Part shown: in pieces, positions 27,440 through 35,867 of the stretch
Numbering within the stretch: the stretch's first letter is position 1
Layout of the letters: each line of letters opens with the position of its first letter
Assembly: GCF_014695575.1 (NCBI RefSeq)
Contig: NZ_JACJOO010000039.1
Location: 1-64,000, forward strand
Reading direction: 5' to 3'
From: Leptolyngbya sp. FACHB-8
GTDB lineage: Bacteria; Cyanobacteriota; Cyanobacteriia; Elainellales; Elainellaceae
DNA: 64,000 nt
Position numbers and translations under genes: made by a program
Notes under the pieces: generated by a model
Seen by the model: only the letters and a program-made list of their open reading frames with translations
Databases searched by the model: none
Told to the model about the DNA's origin: nothing

Positions 27440-27489
27440 GTACAAGAGGTAGTGTGTAGCGCGTAGGCGTCACACACTACCTCTTGTAC
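27440..27489. repeat. Hairpin immediately upstream of GNAT gene
   Basis: GTACAAGAGGTAGTGTGT pairs exactly with its complement ending at 27489 around a 14-base loop (AGCGCGTAGGCGTC). It ends 20 bases before the ATG at 27510, close to the ribosome site, so it could affect translation. The rest of the 27160-27509 gap shows nothing else. Confidence 0.75.
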
Positions 27490-27509
27490 AAACATGAAAG
27501 GTGAGGTTT

Positions 27510-27965
27510 ATGGAAATTCGTGAAGATGATCTAACGGGCAAGGCGATCGCAACCTTGCTCCAGGAACATCTTGAAAATATGCGCCAGATATCTCCACCTG
27601 AAAGCGTTCATGCCCTTGATTTGGAGGGGTTGCGATCGCCCAACATTACCTTTTGGTGCGCTTGGGAAGGCGATGAATTATTGGGATGTGGAGCATTGAA
27701 AGAGCTGGATGCCAAGAGTGGTGAAATCAAATCTATGCGTACGGCTAATACCTACCGTCGTAAAGGTGTTGCCTCAAAAATCCTTGAACACATCCTTCAA
27801 GAAGCGAAGCAGCGAGCTTACGATTGTCTCTATTTAGAGACAGGCTCCTTTCCAGAATTTGCTCCAGCGCGTGCTCTGTACACACGATACGGGTTTGAGT
27901 ACCGGGGTCCCTTTGGGGACTACATTAATGATCCCAATAGTGTATTTATGACAAAAAAGCTTTAG
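27510..27965 (+). CDS. GNAT-family N-acetyltransferase
   Basis: ATG 27510 (MEIREDDLTG) is preceded by AAAGGTGAGG. The 151-residue product has the GNAT acetyl-CoA site (MRTANTYRRKGVASKILEHILQEAKQRAYDCLYLETGS) and a C-terminal LYTRYGFEYRGPFGDY segment. It resembles the YsnE/PhnO-like single-domain acetyltransferases (CGALKELD, GEIKSMRT). The acceptor is unknown. The stop codon TAG (27963-27965) lies inside the left end of the family A element at 27962. Confidence 0.88.
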   Translation: MEIREDDLTGKAIATLLQEHLENMRQISPPESVHALDLEGLRSPNITFWCAWEGDELLGCGALKELDAKSGEIKSMRTANTYRRKGVASKILEHILQEAKQRAYDCLYLETGSFPEFAPARALYTRYGFEYRGPFGDYINDPNSVFMTKKL

Positions 27966-28068
27966 GAGATTTCCAACAATGAAATTACCCCCAGGATGTT
28001 GGTGCTTTGCCCGCTTTGCGGGCAAAGCACCAACATCCTGGGTAGATTCTTATGCAGAAACCTCCTTA
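27962..28068. repeat. Nested palindromic element, family A copy 2
   Basis: A 107-bp element with left arm TTTAGGAGATTTCC...AATGAAATTACC and right arm GATTCTTATGCAGAAACC-TCCTTA. The core at 27990-28042 is a perfect 25-bp stem with a TTT loop (apex GCCCGC-TTT-GCGGGC). It supplies the stop codon of the GNAT gene. Confidence 0.88.
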
Positions 28069-28097
28069 GATTCCATGCTTGAAAGGTGATAGCGAAG

Positions 28098-28643
28098 TTA
28101 GGGCTGTTTCCAGTCATTGAGAGGTCGGTTCAGCGCAACTTCAAAGTCTGGAGAAACCAAGGCAACCTTCAGTTCTTCTGGAAGTTCTTTAGGGGAATCA
28201 ATTAGAGCGTAAAGATTAGCCCGGTTGAAGTTGTATGTGCCTAATACAAGCTTGTGAGCTTCGCCATTCTCCAGGGTGACATCGAGAGTGGCGTAGGGTT
28301 TATCTAGACCATAAGTGCCCAGCTTGTCGGAAGTGACTGTGAGGGGGCGATCGCTCTGTACCCCCGTTGCGAGCAAGTTCACCAGATACGCCACGTTTGC
28401 ATCATTGGCTACTGCTTTATCAGGTTTGGTCATTTGCCAGACCTTGTTCTTGTCGCGTTCAAAGGCGAGCGATCGCCCATTCACCTGCACTGTCAGCGCT
28501 TTGACCTGCGCCTCTTCAAACCCAAACAAATCCGTTGTGCCAGCGGTCGCAGATTCCGTCTGAGGCTTCTGGGTTAATAGGGTTACAGCTCCTAAACCCA
28601 GTGCCACTCCGACTAGCAGTAAATTTCGACGTTGCAGTTTCAT
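28098..28643 (-). CDS. DUF4340-type protein of the Gld-like ABC cluster
   Basis: The 181-residue product has an N-terminal membrane anchor (RRNLLLVGVALGLGAVTLL). A short repeat-like domain follows (VKALTVQVNGRSLAFERDKNKVWQMTKPD; YGLDKPYATLDVTLENGEAHKLVLG), matching DUF4340 proteins, which are regularly encoded with GldG-like auxiliary ABC proteins. It is probably an envelope-facing accessory of the exporter. It is last in the run 32168 to 28098, 93 bases after the GldG-like gene. Family members are often longer (300+ residues), so this is a short version. Confidence 0.75.
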   Translation of the reverse strand: MKLQRRNLLLVGVALGLGAVTLLTQKPQTESATAGTTDLFGFEEAQVKALTVQVNGRSLAFERDKNKVWQMTKPDKAVANDANVAYLVNLLATGVQSDRPLTVTSDKLGTYGLDKPYATLDVTLENGEAHKLVLGTYNFNRANLYALIDSPKELPEELKVALVSPDFEVALNRPLNDWKQP

Positions 28644-28736
28644 ACGTCAACCTTCTTCAATTCATCCAGAATGCAACGTTAGCCATGACAATTTGGCATC
28701 CCTATGCAGGTTTGTTTCCTAATCACGTCCGGGCGC

Positions 28737-30296
28737 TTACCGTCGTCGCCACCAGATAGCCACAGCCAGAGCAAAGCCAAGGGCGGGCAGCAATCCCATC
28801 GCCACAACGGCCAGAGTAACTCGGCGCTCTGGCGATAGTACAATGCGCCGATTGGTAGGTTCTGCTGCTCGAATAGTGAGCGTTGCGTTCTCCTCCTGGC
28901 TCAGCCAGCTCATCGCATTGAGTAGCACGTCTCGGTTGAGTTGTTGGTTCACAAAACCATCCGTGATAAAGCTAGAGTTGCCAATCACCACTAAACGGGT
29001 TTCGGCGGGGGCCGCATTTGTTCCGTCCGGTTTCGCCGCTTTTGTCTCCACGGGGCGGGTAAAAGCAGCTCCTACCGTGAAGCTGCCGCGTGGTTCTGAC
29101 TCTGGAGCCGGCAGCAGAGCCCCATCGCTCCCTACAGCTCGGGCTTCCGTTTCAGGCCCTGTAATCAGGAGTGGGGATGCCTGTACTCCTTTGGCTTCCG
29201 TAATCTGTAGAGGAATTGCTAGCGGGTAGAAGGAGATGCCGTTGCCTAACTGTTGAGTAATAGGGTGCTGGCCATACTGATTAATCACTGTGACGACACC
29301 ATCGCGGCCGGCGGCGGGTTCAAAGAGAATGCGATCGCCCAACTCTATACCCCAGGGTTTTAACAGATCATCCAGTTTCGGATCGGTTTGGGGATCAACC
29401 AGCACCATCAACCCACGCGGCGTTTTCAGGAAGGAATTCAACGCTGCTTTTTCTTCCGGTAGCAAGGCCCGCTGTGGTCCTGCTAACACCAGCACATCTG
29501 CATCCTTCGGCACTTGAGCGTTGCTGGCTAGGTTCAGGGGGAGCGCATCAAAGTTTTCTCCCTGCAAGTTCTGTAGCGATTGGGATAAACCTCCCTGCCC
29601 AGCTTCCAACTGACGCTCGCCATGTCCTTGAATGAAGTAAACCTTGGGTTTGCGATCGCTTGTTACCTGTACCAATGCGTTGGTCAGCCGAGGTTCCGTC
29701 AGCCGTTGCTCGGGGGTAACGGTTTGCACCAATTGGCGGCGCTCACCCTGCTGCACGTAGACCTCGCCCAGGTTCTGCACCCCAAACTGTTGGGTTACAC
29801 CGGGTTCCGCTTGAGGATCGACATAGCGATAGTCAAACTTCTCGGGGTTCTGGCGCTCATAGTTGTCTAGTAAGGCCCGATCCTGGGGATTGGGAATGGG
29901 GTCGAACAGATACACCTGGGTGGATTGTTGCAATCCCTTCACCACTTCCTGGCTTTGGGGAGCCAGGGTAAAAATTCGGTTTTCGGTCAAATCCAGCGTT
30001 TTGTTATAGCGGTTCGCCAGAATGTTGATCAGGAGGAAAATGGCGAGAACGGCTACGGTGGCGATCGCTGCATTCGCACCCTCCTGTGTAGAGCGCTGTT
30101 CCCAGGCGCCTTGCACATTATCCAGCCGGATGAGTAGCCAGGCCAGCAAGATGGCCAGTCCAATCCCAATCAAGCTCAGAGGCAAGGGCCCCCAACTGCT
30201 AGCTACCAGGCCAGCAGTCAGCCCCATCACGAGTAGAAACAGGCCGGGCCAATAAAGGTATCGAGTGTAGCGAGACCAGGACTTCCAGGATTTCAT
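28737..30296 (-). CDS. GldG-like ABC transporter auxiliary membrane protein
   Basis: The 519-residue product starts with two membrane segments (YLYWPGLFLLVMGLTAGLVASSWG, SLIGIGLAILLAWLLIRLD) and a third (AAIATVAVLAIFLLINILANRYN). A large external domain (about 90-480) of the ABC_transp_aux type follows, with RYVDPQAEPGVTQQFGV, KVYFIQGHGERQLE and LMVLVDPQTDPKLDDLLKPWGIELGD. It ends with one more segment and an RRR tail. In Bacteroidetes such proteins accompany GldA/GldF; in cyanobacteria the transported substrate is unknown. It follows the permease by 30 bases. Confidence 0.85.
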   Translation of the reverse strand: MKSWKSWSRYTRYLYWPGLFLLVMGLTAGLVASSWGPLPLSLIGIGLAILLAWLLIRLDNVQGAWEQRSTQEGANAAIATVAVLAIFLLINILANRYNKTLDLTENRIFTLAPQSQEVVKGLQQSTQVYLFDPIPNPQDRALLDNYERQNPEKFDYRYVDPQAEPGVTQQFGVQNLGEVYVQQGERRQLVQTVTPEQRLTEPRLTNALVQVTSDRKPKVYFIQGHGERQLEAGQGGLSQSLQNLQGENFDALPLNLASNAQVPKDADVLVLAGPQRALLPEEKAALNSFLKTPRGLMVLVDPQTDPKLDDLLKPWGIELGDRILFEPAAGRDGVVTVINQYGQHPITQQLGNGISFYPLAIPLQITEAKGVQASPLLITGPETEARAVGSDGALLPAPESEPRGSFTVGAAFTRPVETKAAKPDGTNAAPAETRLVVIGNSSFITDGFVNQQLNRDVLLNAMSWLSQEENATLTIRAAEPTNRRIVLSPERRVTLAVVAMGLLPALGFALAVAIWWRRR

Positions 30297-30326
30297 AAAG
30301 TAGGAAACGCAAGGATTAAGCAGAAA

Positions 30327-31127
30327 TTAGGAGCGCTGATAGCGGAATGCCTGAATGGATTGAGCCGTGAGAAAAATGCCCAACAGAATATAGCTGGCAA
30401 ATAGTACCAGACCACTCGTATTAAGCCGGCCCTGGCTGAGATCGGTGTAGTGCCTCACCAGGGAGAGATTGCCAATGATCTCACCGACTGGCCCAGTCAA
30501 GCTATTGGCGATCAGGTCGGTCACCCATAGCAGCAGCATCAGCGCAAATGTCAGAATGGCCGCCAGGATCGTGCTATCGGTGAGAGACGAGAGAAACATC
30601 CCCAGGGAGAGAACACTGGCTGCCATCAGCAGCAGGCCCACGTGCCCCAACACCATCACCCGAAATGAAGCAGGAGGGTTGGAGGCGCTAAAAACAATCG
30701 TTTCGTAAAGCATCAATGGCAGGGTCATCGTCAGGAAGAAGGTGACGACCCCTAGCAGTTTCCCCACAGAGACGGCCCAGTTTGTGACGGGGGATGTAGC
30801 CAACAGCTCCAGGGTGCCTCGCTTACGTTCCTCCGAGTAAAGACCCATGGAGAGCATGGGCAGCAAGAACAGGGAAAGTGACCCAATCAAATTTAGAAAA
30901 ATACTGAGGAACTGGTAGGGCACATCAATAGGCGGTTCTGTTATCCCTGCCTGGTCGCGGAAGGCTACCTGGCTCAGTAGACCATCAGGGCCAAGTAGTA
31001 CTACAACGAAGAAAAAGCCGCTCAGCAGCCAAAAAATAGCGGCGATCGCATAGGCGAAGGGTGAGGCAAAGTAGCTCTGTAATTCCCGCCGATAGATCGC
31101 CAGAACGTTATTCCAAATAATCCACAT
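30327..31127 (-). CDS. ABC-2 permease, GldF-like
   Basis: This 266-residue protein with six hydrophobic segments has the ABC-2 landmarks YFASPFAYAIAAIFWLLSGFFFV, LLPMLSMGLYSEERKRGTLELLATSPVTNWAVSVGKLLG and a conserved second half. It is the membrane subunit for the ATPase encoded directly upstream, whose stop is adjacent to this ATG (31128/31127). The EERKRGTLELL stretch is the cytosolic coupling helix typical of GldF/NosY-like permeases. Confidence 0.9.
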   Translation of the reverse strand: MWIIWNNVLAIYRRELQSYFASPFAYAIAAIFWLLSGFFFVVVLLGPDGLLSQVAFRDQAGITEPPIDVPYQFLSIFLNLIGSLSLFLLPMLSMGLYSEERKRGTLELLATSPVTNWAVSVGKLLGVVTFFLTMTLPLMLYETIVFSASNPPASFRVMVLGHVGLLLMAASVLSLGMFLSSLTDSTILAAILTFALMLLLWVTDLIANSLTGPVGEIIGNLSLVRHYTDLSQGRLNTSGLVLFASYILLGIFLTAQSIQAFRYQRS

Positions 31128-32168
31128 CTAGGCGTCCTCCTCAGATTCGGGGGATAGGGTGGGTTCGATGGGGGTCGCTATCGGCTCCGATTCTGACTCA
31201 GTGTCAGATTCAACATCCTCAGGGCTCGTTTCCTGAGTTGTAAGCTCCAGAAACACATCCTCCAGACTGATGCGAATGCGGCGCATTTCATAAAGGCCCA
31301 GCCCCGATCCCACGACTGCGGCTGATACCTGCCGTCCCAAATCATCAGGGCCATCAGTCATCACCCGCAAACGATAATGTCCCTCCGCTAATGACAAATC
31401 TGGCAGGCTCTCTACCGAACGGACTTCGGGCAGGTTCTTTAAAGTGGCTTCGACAGCGGCAAAATTGCCATCGACTTCCAATTCGTAACCGTTGCCGCCA
31501 TACATCTCGGTGACCAACTGGTCAGGCGTATTGGTGGCTACCACCCGGCCTTTGTTGATAATGGCGACCCGGCTACAGGTCATGCTGACCTCAGGCAGGA
31601 TGTGGGTGGAGAGAATGATGGTGTGATCGCCTGCCAAACTCTTGATTAAATTGCGAACATCAATAATTTGGCGCGGATCAAGACCTACGGTAGGTTCGTC
31701 CAGGATGATGACTGGAGGGTCGTGAACGAGGGCCTGAGCGATGCCGACCCGTTGCCGAAATCCCTTAGAGAGCTTACGGATCAAAACCTGGCGCTTTTCC
31801 TCCAGGTTGCAGCGCTTCAGGGCAGCAGTGACGCGGGTGGGGCGATCGCCCGCCGCTACGCCCTTCAACCGGGCTACAAACCAGAGAAACCCCTCTACAG
31901 TCATATCCGTATAGAGGGGTGGGGTTTCGGGCAGATAGCCAATGTTTTGGCGAACAGCCATAGAATTTTCATGGACATCAAACCCGGCAATGCGGGCAGT
32001 ACCCTGGCTGGCTGGAAGATAGCCGGTCAGAATACGCATTGTTGTCGTCTTTCCCGCTCCGTTTGGCCCTAGGAAACCCAAAATCTCTCCCGACTCAACG
32101 GAAAAGGTGACATCCTCGATCGCCGAGGTGCTGCCATAAACTTTGCTTAAGTGATCCGCTTCGATCAT
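31128..32168 (-). CDS. ABC transporter ATP-binding protein, GldA-like
   Basis: The 346-residue product is the first gene of the four-gene cluster. Walker A GPNGAGKTTTMRIL, signature LSKGFRQRVGIAQALVHDP, Walker B VIILDEPTVGLDPRQ and STHILPE histidine are all present. After the nucleotide-binding domain it has a regulatory domain (YELEVDGNFAAVEATLKNLPEVRSVES). It ends in an unusual acidic, serine-rich tail of about 40 residues (EDVESDTESESEPIATPIEPT), absent from most relatives. The substrate is unknown. Divergent from the acyltransferase. Confidence 0.9.
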   Translation of the reverse strand: MIEADHLSKVYGSTSAIEDVTFSVESGEILGFLGPNGAGKTTTMRILTGYLPASQGTARIAGFDVHENSMAVRQNIGYLPETPPLYTDMTVEGFLWFVARLKGVAAGDRPTRVTAALKRCNLEEKRQVLIRKLSKGFRQRVGIAQALVHDPPVIILDEPTVGLDPRQIIDVRNLIKSLAGDHTIILSTHILPEVSMTCSRVAIINKGRVVATNTPDQLVTEMYGGNGYELEVDGNFAAVEATLKNLPEVRSVESLPDLSLAEGHYRLRVMTDGPDDLGRQVSAAVVGSGLGLYEMRRIRISLEDVFLELTTQETSPEDVESDTESESEPIATPIEPTLSPESEEDA

Positions 32169-32732
32169 GCGTAGTAGCGATAAGGGGTGGGTTTACGGGG
32201 GCGGCGGTGCTAGTGAGATGGCACAACCATACCCATCCTCTGGCACTATTCCAAGCCGTCGGGATAGGTTTGCCCAAATCTCTGCCATCCAGGACACTTC
32301 AGCATACCTGCTAAATTCCGGCTGTACCAAGGGAATACAAACAGGCAGAGATGCCAATAGAGCATTGTAGCCAAACTCAACACGTTTGTAGGATACGTCT
32401 AATGCTCCGTGGCACGCTGATGATTGAGGGTGCGTCCCATTTAAAGCTTATAAATGTCTGATAAATGTAAGTTTTTAAGAGATTTTCAGTAACGAAATGG
32501 CCTGGCAATGTAGTTGGCCTAATGACTTCATGGGCAGCCAACTATACTGCAGATTAATTTTATGCGGAAACCTTCTTAGTTCTGTAAAAGTGGAATGCAT
32601 CTTTCCTCGTGAAATTCATGGTTATGGATATTAATGATCAATATTCCTTACTAGCCTAGTAATGTGTGATGAAGGGTTATGTAACTTCACCACACCTCCT
32701 CTTTTGTGCACTACCAAACTAGAAAATCTTGT
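32169..32732. other. Divergent gap with a family A element
   Basis: Contains the nested element at 32475-32579. The rest, including about 300 bases next to the ABC ATPase start, shows no gene. Promoters for the ABC operon and the acyltransferase must lie here. Confidence 0.45.
32475..32579. repeat. Nested palindromic element, family A copy 3 (decayed core)
   Basis: A 105-bp element. The left arm TTAAGAGATTTTC-AGTAACGAAATGGCC and right arm AATTTTATGCGGAAACC-TTCTTA match the other copies. The core at 32505-32550 is GCAATGTAGTTGGC against GCCAACTATACTGC, an imperfect stem with a long loop, unlike the perfect cores of copies 1, 2 and 4. Confidence 0.78.
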
Positions 32733-33827
32733 ATGAAATCTACATCTGGCGAACATTACGTCGCCTTTGATCATATCCGTGCCATTGCCCTATTTCTTGT
32801 TTTTGAATGGCACTTCATGCATGGGAATGGACATCCCGTTCCATTACAAGGCTCTCCATTTTGGGGGCCACTCGTACTTATTGATGAAGGGCATGTAGGT
32901 GTAGCCCTTTTTATGACATTAAGTGGCTACCTTTTTGCGAAGCTGTTACACAATAAAGAGTCAATCAATTATCGTCTATTTCTACGGAATCGAGTTCTTC
33001 GACTGTTTCCTTTGCTAATACTGGTAATGGTATTAAGTGCAGTTCTAAAAGCTTTTCAAGGAGAGGAATATGTTGTAGTACTTACTTTACTTACTTTTAT
33101 TGAAGGCTTTATACTGCCGACCTGGCCGAATGGCGGTTGGTCAATTACTACAGAATTGCATTTCTATATTCTTCTTCCGATTCTTCGAGCTCTTAAGGAA
33201 AGATCATCATTATTCTTACTACTACTTATCGCTCTAGCATTTGGAATTCGAACTTTATTCTTTTCTATTCAAGGTGAGGTCCAGAGCATTGCCTACTGGA
33301 CAATTTTAGGTCGAATTGATCAATTTGTACTTGGAATTCTTGGCTTCTATTGGAGTGGTTTCTTCAAAAAGAACCATGTTCTCATTGCATTTATCTCTGC
33401 TTTTTTCTTGTCAATCTACTACTGGTTCAACGTAAATGGGGGCTTTTCTATGCTTGAAGGATACCCCTCACATTCATCAATTTGGATTTGGCTACCAACA
33501 GCCGAAGGGATAACTTTCGCTGCACTCATAGCATGGTATGAAACTTCATTTACTCATCAGCAAGGCATCCTATCGAATACCTTATCTACAATTGGTGAGT
33601 ATTCATATTCTCTATATTTATTTCATTACTTCTTTGTTTTTGATGTGGCAAAGTATATAGATAAACACCTATTGGATATTTCTGATTTCTATGTGGCACT
33701 ACCAATTTCCATCATTGTTTTCTTAGCCATGGTTCCCATCGGAATGCTAAGCATGAAATTTATAGAGGCCCCCTTTCTGCGTTATCGAAAGCCGTATTAC
33801 AAAACCCCCAAATCATTTCAACGCTGA
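32733..33827 (+). CDS. Acyltransferase-3 family membrane protein (OafA-like)
   Basis: From ATG 32733 (MKSTSGEHYVAFDHIRAIAL) the protein has 364 residues and about ten membrane segments. The family motif FDHIRAIALFLVFEWH carries the catalytic-region histidine, and the R-x-R motif is in LFLRNRVLRLFPLL. Such enzymes transfer acetyl or other acyl groups to sugars of surface polysaccharides. The gene is strongly AT-rich with T/A-ending codons, and I see no GCGATCGC site in it, unlike its neighbours. This suggests recent acquisition. A GTG at 32706 would add nine residues. Confidence 0.88.
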   Translation: MKSTSGEHYVAFDHIRAIALFLVFEWHFMHGNGHPVPLQGSPFWGPLVLIDEGHVGVALFMTLSGYLFAKLLHNKESINYRLFLRNRVLRLFPLLILVMVLSAVLKAFQGEEYVVVLTLLTFIEGFILPTWPNGGWSITTELHFYILLPILRALKERSSLFLLLLIALAFGIRTLFFSIQGEVQSIAYWTILGRIDQFVLGILGFYWSGFFKKNHVLIAFISAFFLSIYYWFNVNGGFSMLEGYPSHSSIWIWLPTAEGITFAALIAWYETSFTHQQGILSNTLSTIGEYSYSLYLFHYFFVFDVAKYIDKHLLDISDFYVALPISIIVFLAMVPIGMLSMKFIEAPFLRYRKPYYKTPKSFQR

Positions 33828-33908
33828 TAAGTGACCTAAATCAGCTTGAGAACTTTTTGTGGGTACTTGGCTTATCCCGGCTTGAGGTTAGGTAGGTGTA
33901 ATTCAACA

Positions 33909-33967
33909 TAGAATTTCAAAAAGCTGTGCCACCTGCAAGGCAGATGGCACAGCTTTTTGAAATTCTA
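33909..33967. repeat. Hairpin after the acyltransferase gene
   Basis: TAGAATTTCAAAAAGCTGTG-CCA pairs with its complement ending at 33967. The apex CCTGCAAGGCAGA is partly self-complementary. There is no T-tract beyond the stem. No gene is visible between 33828 and 34046. Confidence 0.75.
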
Positions 33968-34046
33968 CATTTGATTGAGCTGAGCTAATAAGGGATTACA
34001 AGTAGCAGGTGAACCTGCTACACGAGCTCAGAGATGGGCTGTAGTT

Positions 34047-34187
34047 CTACCCCTGACTGCGGTTAACATGGTCGAGAATGCGGCGCTTCTTCTCCTCAGC
34101 AGATTGAGAAGTGCTACGGATGACGGTGCCGCTGGTACGGTTTACATGATCTAGAATTTGGCGCTTGCGCCCATCGTTGCTAGCCAT
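34047..34187 (-). CDS. 46-residue protein with a duplicated RRQILDHVNR motif
   Basis: ATG 34187 gives MASNDGRKRQILDHVNRTSG followed by a linker and a second KKRRILDHVNRSQG. The block (K)RxILDHVNR therefore occurs twice, about 25 residues apart, each likely an amphipathic basic helix. The upstream GGGGAGTT may serve as a ribosome site. The internal duplication and normal codons argue that it is real. I do not recognise the family. Short basic repeats of this kind could bind nucleic acid or a partner protein, which is speculation. It lies 82 bases downstream of the DUF6464-like gene on the same strand. Confidence 0.72.
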   Translation of the reverse strand: MASNDGRKRQILDHVNRTSGTVIRSTSQSAEEKKRRILDHVNRSQG

Positions 34188-34269
34188 AACTCCCCTTCGG
34201 AAAATGTTAGTCTACGCCTTGACTGTAGGGTAGCGATCGCCGGGGTGCGATCGCCCAAAAGGCAGAGCC

Positions 34270-34629
34270 TTAACTGTTTCGCTCATAATAGCGGCACCCG
34301 GCACAGGGGCCATCAGGGTTTACAGCACAGCGCACCAGCTCAGAGGATGCGTTGTAGCGACAGGTCGCATTTCCCATGACCCATCGCCCACCGACCCAGG
34401 TCGTTTCGGCAGGGCGTTGCACCGTTTGCACATAGAGGGCAATTTTATGCAAATGGTAGCGTCCGGCTTTGAGCTGGTAGCGATGGCGCCGTTCTAAGAC
34501 CGTGTAGGTTTTGCCTTCCAGATCGAAATAGGCTCCTGGCTGAGGGTTCCAATCCAACTGTACCCGCCCCACCGTTTCACAGGAGTGGCTGAGAATGACC
34601 TCAGTGGGCAGTGTTGGAGTGTTATCCAT
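34270..34629 (-). CDS. DUF6464-like conserved cyanobacterial protein
   Basis: The 119-residue product has a beta-rich N-terminal part ([43 protein letters not shown]). Its cysteine-bearing C-terminus is [28 protein letters not shown], four cysteines that may bind a metal or cluster. I believe it corresponds to DUF6464, found in cyanobacteria, with no function known. Its ATG at 34629 overlaps the 3' end of lipA by 8 bases, so the two are translationally coupled. Confidence 0.7.
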   Translation of the reverse strand: MDNTPTLPTEVILSHSCETVGRVQLDWNPQPGAYFDLEGKTYTVLERRHRYQLKAGRYHLHKIALYVQTVQRPAETTWVGGRWVMGNATCRYNASSELVRCAVNPDGPCAGCRYYERNS

Positions 34630-35509
34630 AGATAGGCTTTACTCGGGGGTAACGTTCCATAAGCAGGCGCACTTGCTCGGCATGGTAAGAACTTCGGGTT
34701 AAAGGTGACGACACCACCTGCAAGAAGCCCATAGCCTCACCTTGTTGCCGCCAACGGTCAAACTGCTCGGGCGTGACAAACGTGTCTACACCCAAATGCT
34801 TGGCGCTGGGTTGCAGGTATTGCCCGATGGTCAGGATGTCACAATCCACAGCGCGTAGATCCTGCATAACCTGATAGACTTCCTCATCTGTTTCTCCAAG
34901 CCCTGCCATGATGCCGGATTTGGTGTAAGTCCAGGGGGCTAGTTCCCGAGCTCGGCGCAGGAGTTCGAGCGATCGCTCATAGTTGCCCTGGGGGCGCACC
35001 CGGCGATAGAGACGAGGGATGGTTTCGGTGTTATGGTTCAACACCTCTGGCTGGGCTTGCAAAATAGTGGTGAGGGCATCCCAGTTCCCGCACAGGTCTG
35101 GAATCAAGACTTCAATTGTGGTTTTTGGGGATACCTTTCGTATACCCTCGATGCAGCGTACAAACTGAGTCGCGCCCCCATCGGGTAGATCATCCCGGTT
35201 TACCGAGGTGATGACTACATGGTTCAGGTTCATCCGTCGTACGGCCTCGGCCAGGCGATCGGGCTCGGTTGGGTCAAGCGCTTTTGGCTTCTTCTCGAAA
35301 TCAATATCGCAATAGGGACAGGCCCGAGTACAGGCTGGCCCCATAATTAGAAACGTGGCTGTCCCCGCGTTAAAGCACTCGCCAATGTTGGGGCAGGAGG
35401 CTTCCTCACAAACGGTATTCAGCTCCAAATCCCGCAGGATGTCCTTAACGTTTCCAACCCGTTCCCATTGGGGTGCTTTGACCCGCAACCAATCTGGCTT
35501 GACTGTCAC
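34622..35509 (-). CDS. lipA: Lipoyl synthase
   Basis: This radical SAM enzyme inserts two sulfurs into octanoyl groups of lipoyl-dependent proteins. I start at GTG 35509 ([19 protein letters not shown]), giving 295 residues, because the open frame upstream to 35593 is unlike the family. The auxiliary cluster cysteines are in [12 protein letters not shown] and the SAM cluster is [17 protein letters not shown] near the C-terminus carries the conserved RSSY serine. Cyanobacteria often have two lipA genes; the other is not here. It overlaps the DUF6464-like gene. Confidence 0.93.
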   Translation of the reverse strand: MTVKPDWLRVKAPQWERVGNVKDILRDLELNTVCEEASCPNIGECFNAGTATFLIMGPACTRACPYCDIDFEKKPKALDPTEPDRLAEAVRRMNLNHVVITSVNRDDLPDGGATQFVRCIEGIRKVSPKTTIEVLIPDLCGNWDALTTILQAQPEVLNHNTETIPRLYRRVRPQGNYERSLELLRRARELAPWTYTKSGIMAGLGETDEEVYQVMQDLRAVDCDILTIGQYLQPSAKHLGVDTFVTPEQFDRWRQQGEAMGFLQVVSSPLTRSSYHAEQVRLLMERYPRVKPIYG

Positions 35510-35562
35510 GCTTGTTGTAAAAAAAACTTCAAAACTGATCTTAGCAGTCCAGCGGAATTGCA

Positions 35563-35742
35563 TGGGTGTGTTGGGTGCGCATTGCTGCAGCAATTCTCAG
35601 TATGGAATTAGGCCTGAAAACCGCTTGCCGAAGGCAAGCGGTTTTCAGGCTTCAAAGCCAAGATTGCGCGCCCGTCGGGCGCGCAATCTTGGCTTTGAAG
35701 CTCATAATGAGAACTGCTGGCATTGCTGACTCAACACACCCA
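35563..35742. repeat. Clover-like element: long outer arms enclosing two perfect hairpins
   Basis: Outer arms TGGGTGTGTTG...CAGCAATTCTCAGTATG at the left and the complement of TGGGTGTGTTGAG...CAGCAGTTCTCATTATG at the right give about 40 bp of imperfect pairing. Inside are 35612-35650 (18-bp perfect stem, GAA loop) and 35650-35700 (24-bp perfect stem, GTC loop, apex GCGCCC-GTC-GGGCGC), sharing one base. It lies between the lipA start and tRNA-Pro. Same architecture as 7663-7798. Confidence 0.88.
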
Positions 35743-35778
35743 CTTCTACCCAACTGTGATAACCTGGATCAGTGACTA

Positions 35779-35852
35779 CGGGATGTAGCGCAGCTTGGTA
35801 GCGCACTTCGTTCGGGACGAAGGGGCCGCTGGTTCGAATCCAGTCATCCCGA
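35779..35852 (+). tRNA. tRNA-Pro (CGG)
   Basis: A 74-base cloverleaf: acceptor CGGGATG/CATCCCG, D-arm GCGC...GCGC, anticodon stem CTTCG/CGAAG with loop TTCGGGA giving anticodon CGG with G37, T-loop TTCGAAT in stem GCTGG/CCAGT, discriminator A. The CCA end is not encoded. The next gene starts 15 bases later. Confidence 0.95.
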
Positions 35853-35867
35853 TTTTTCAGCTCCACT

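Noticed and set aside
35510-35593. Upstream extension of LipA
   Set aside because: The added residues are unlike the family and run toward the clover-like element; GTG 35509 gives the expected start.
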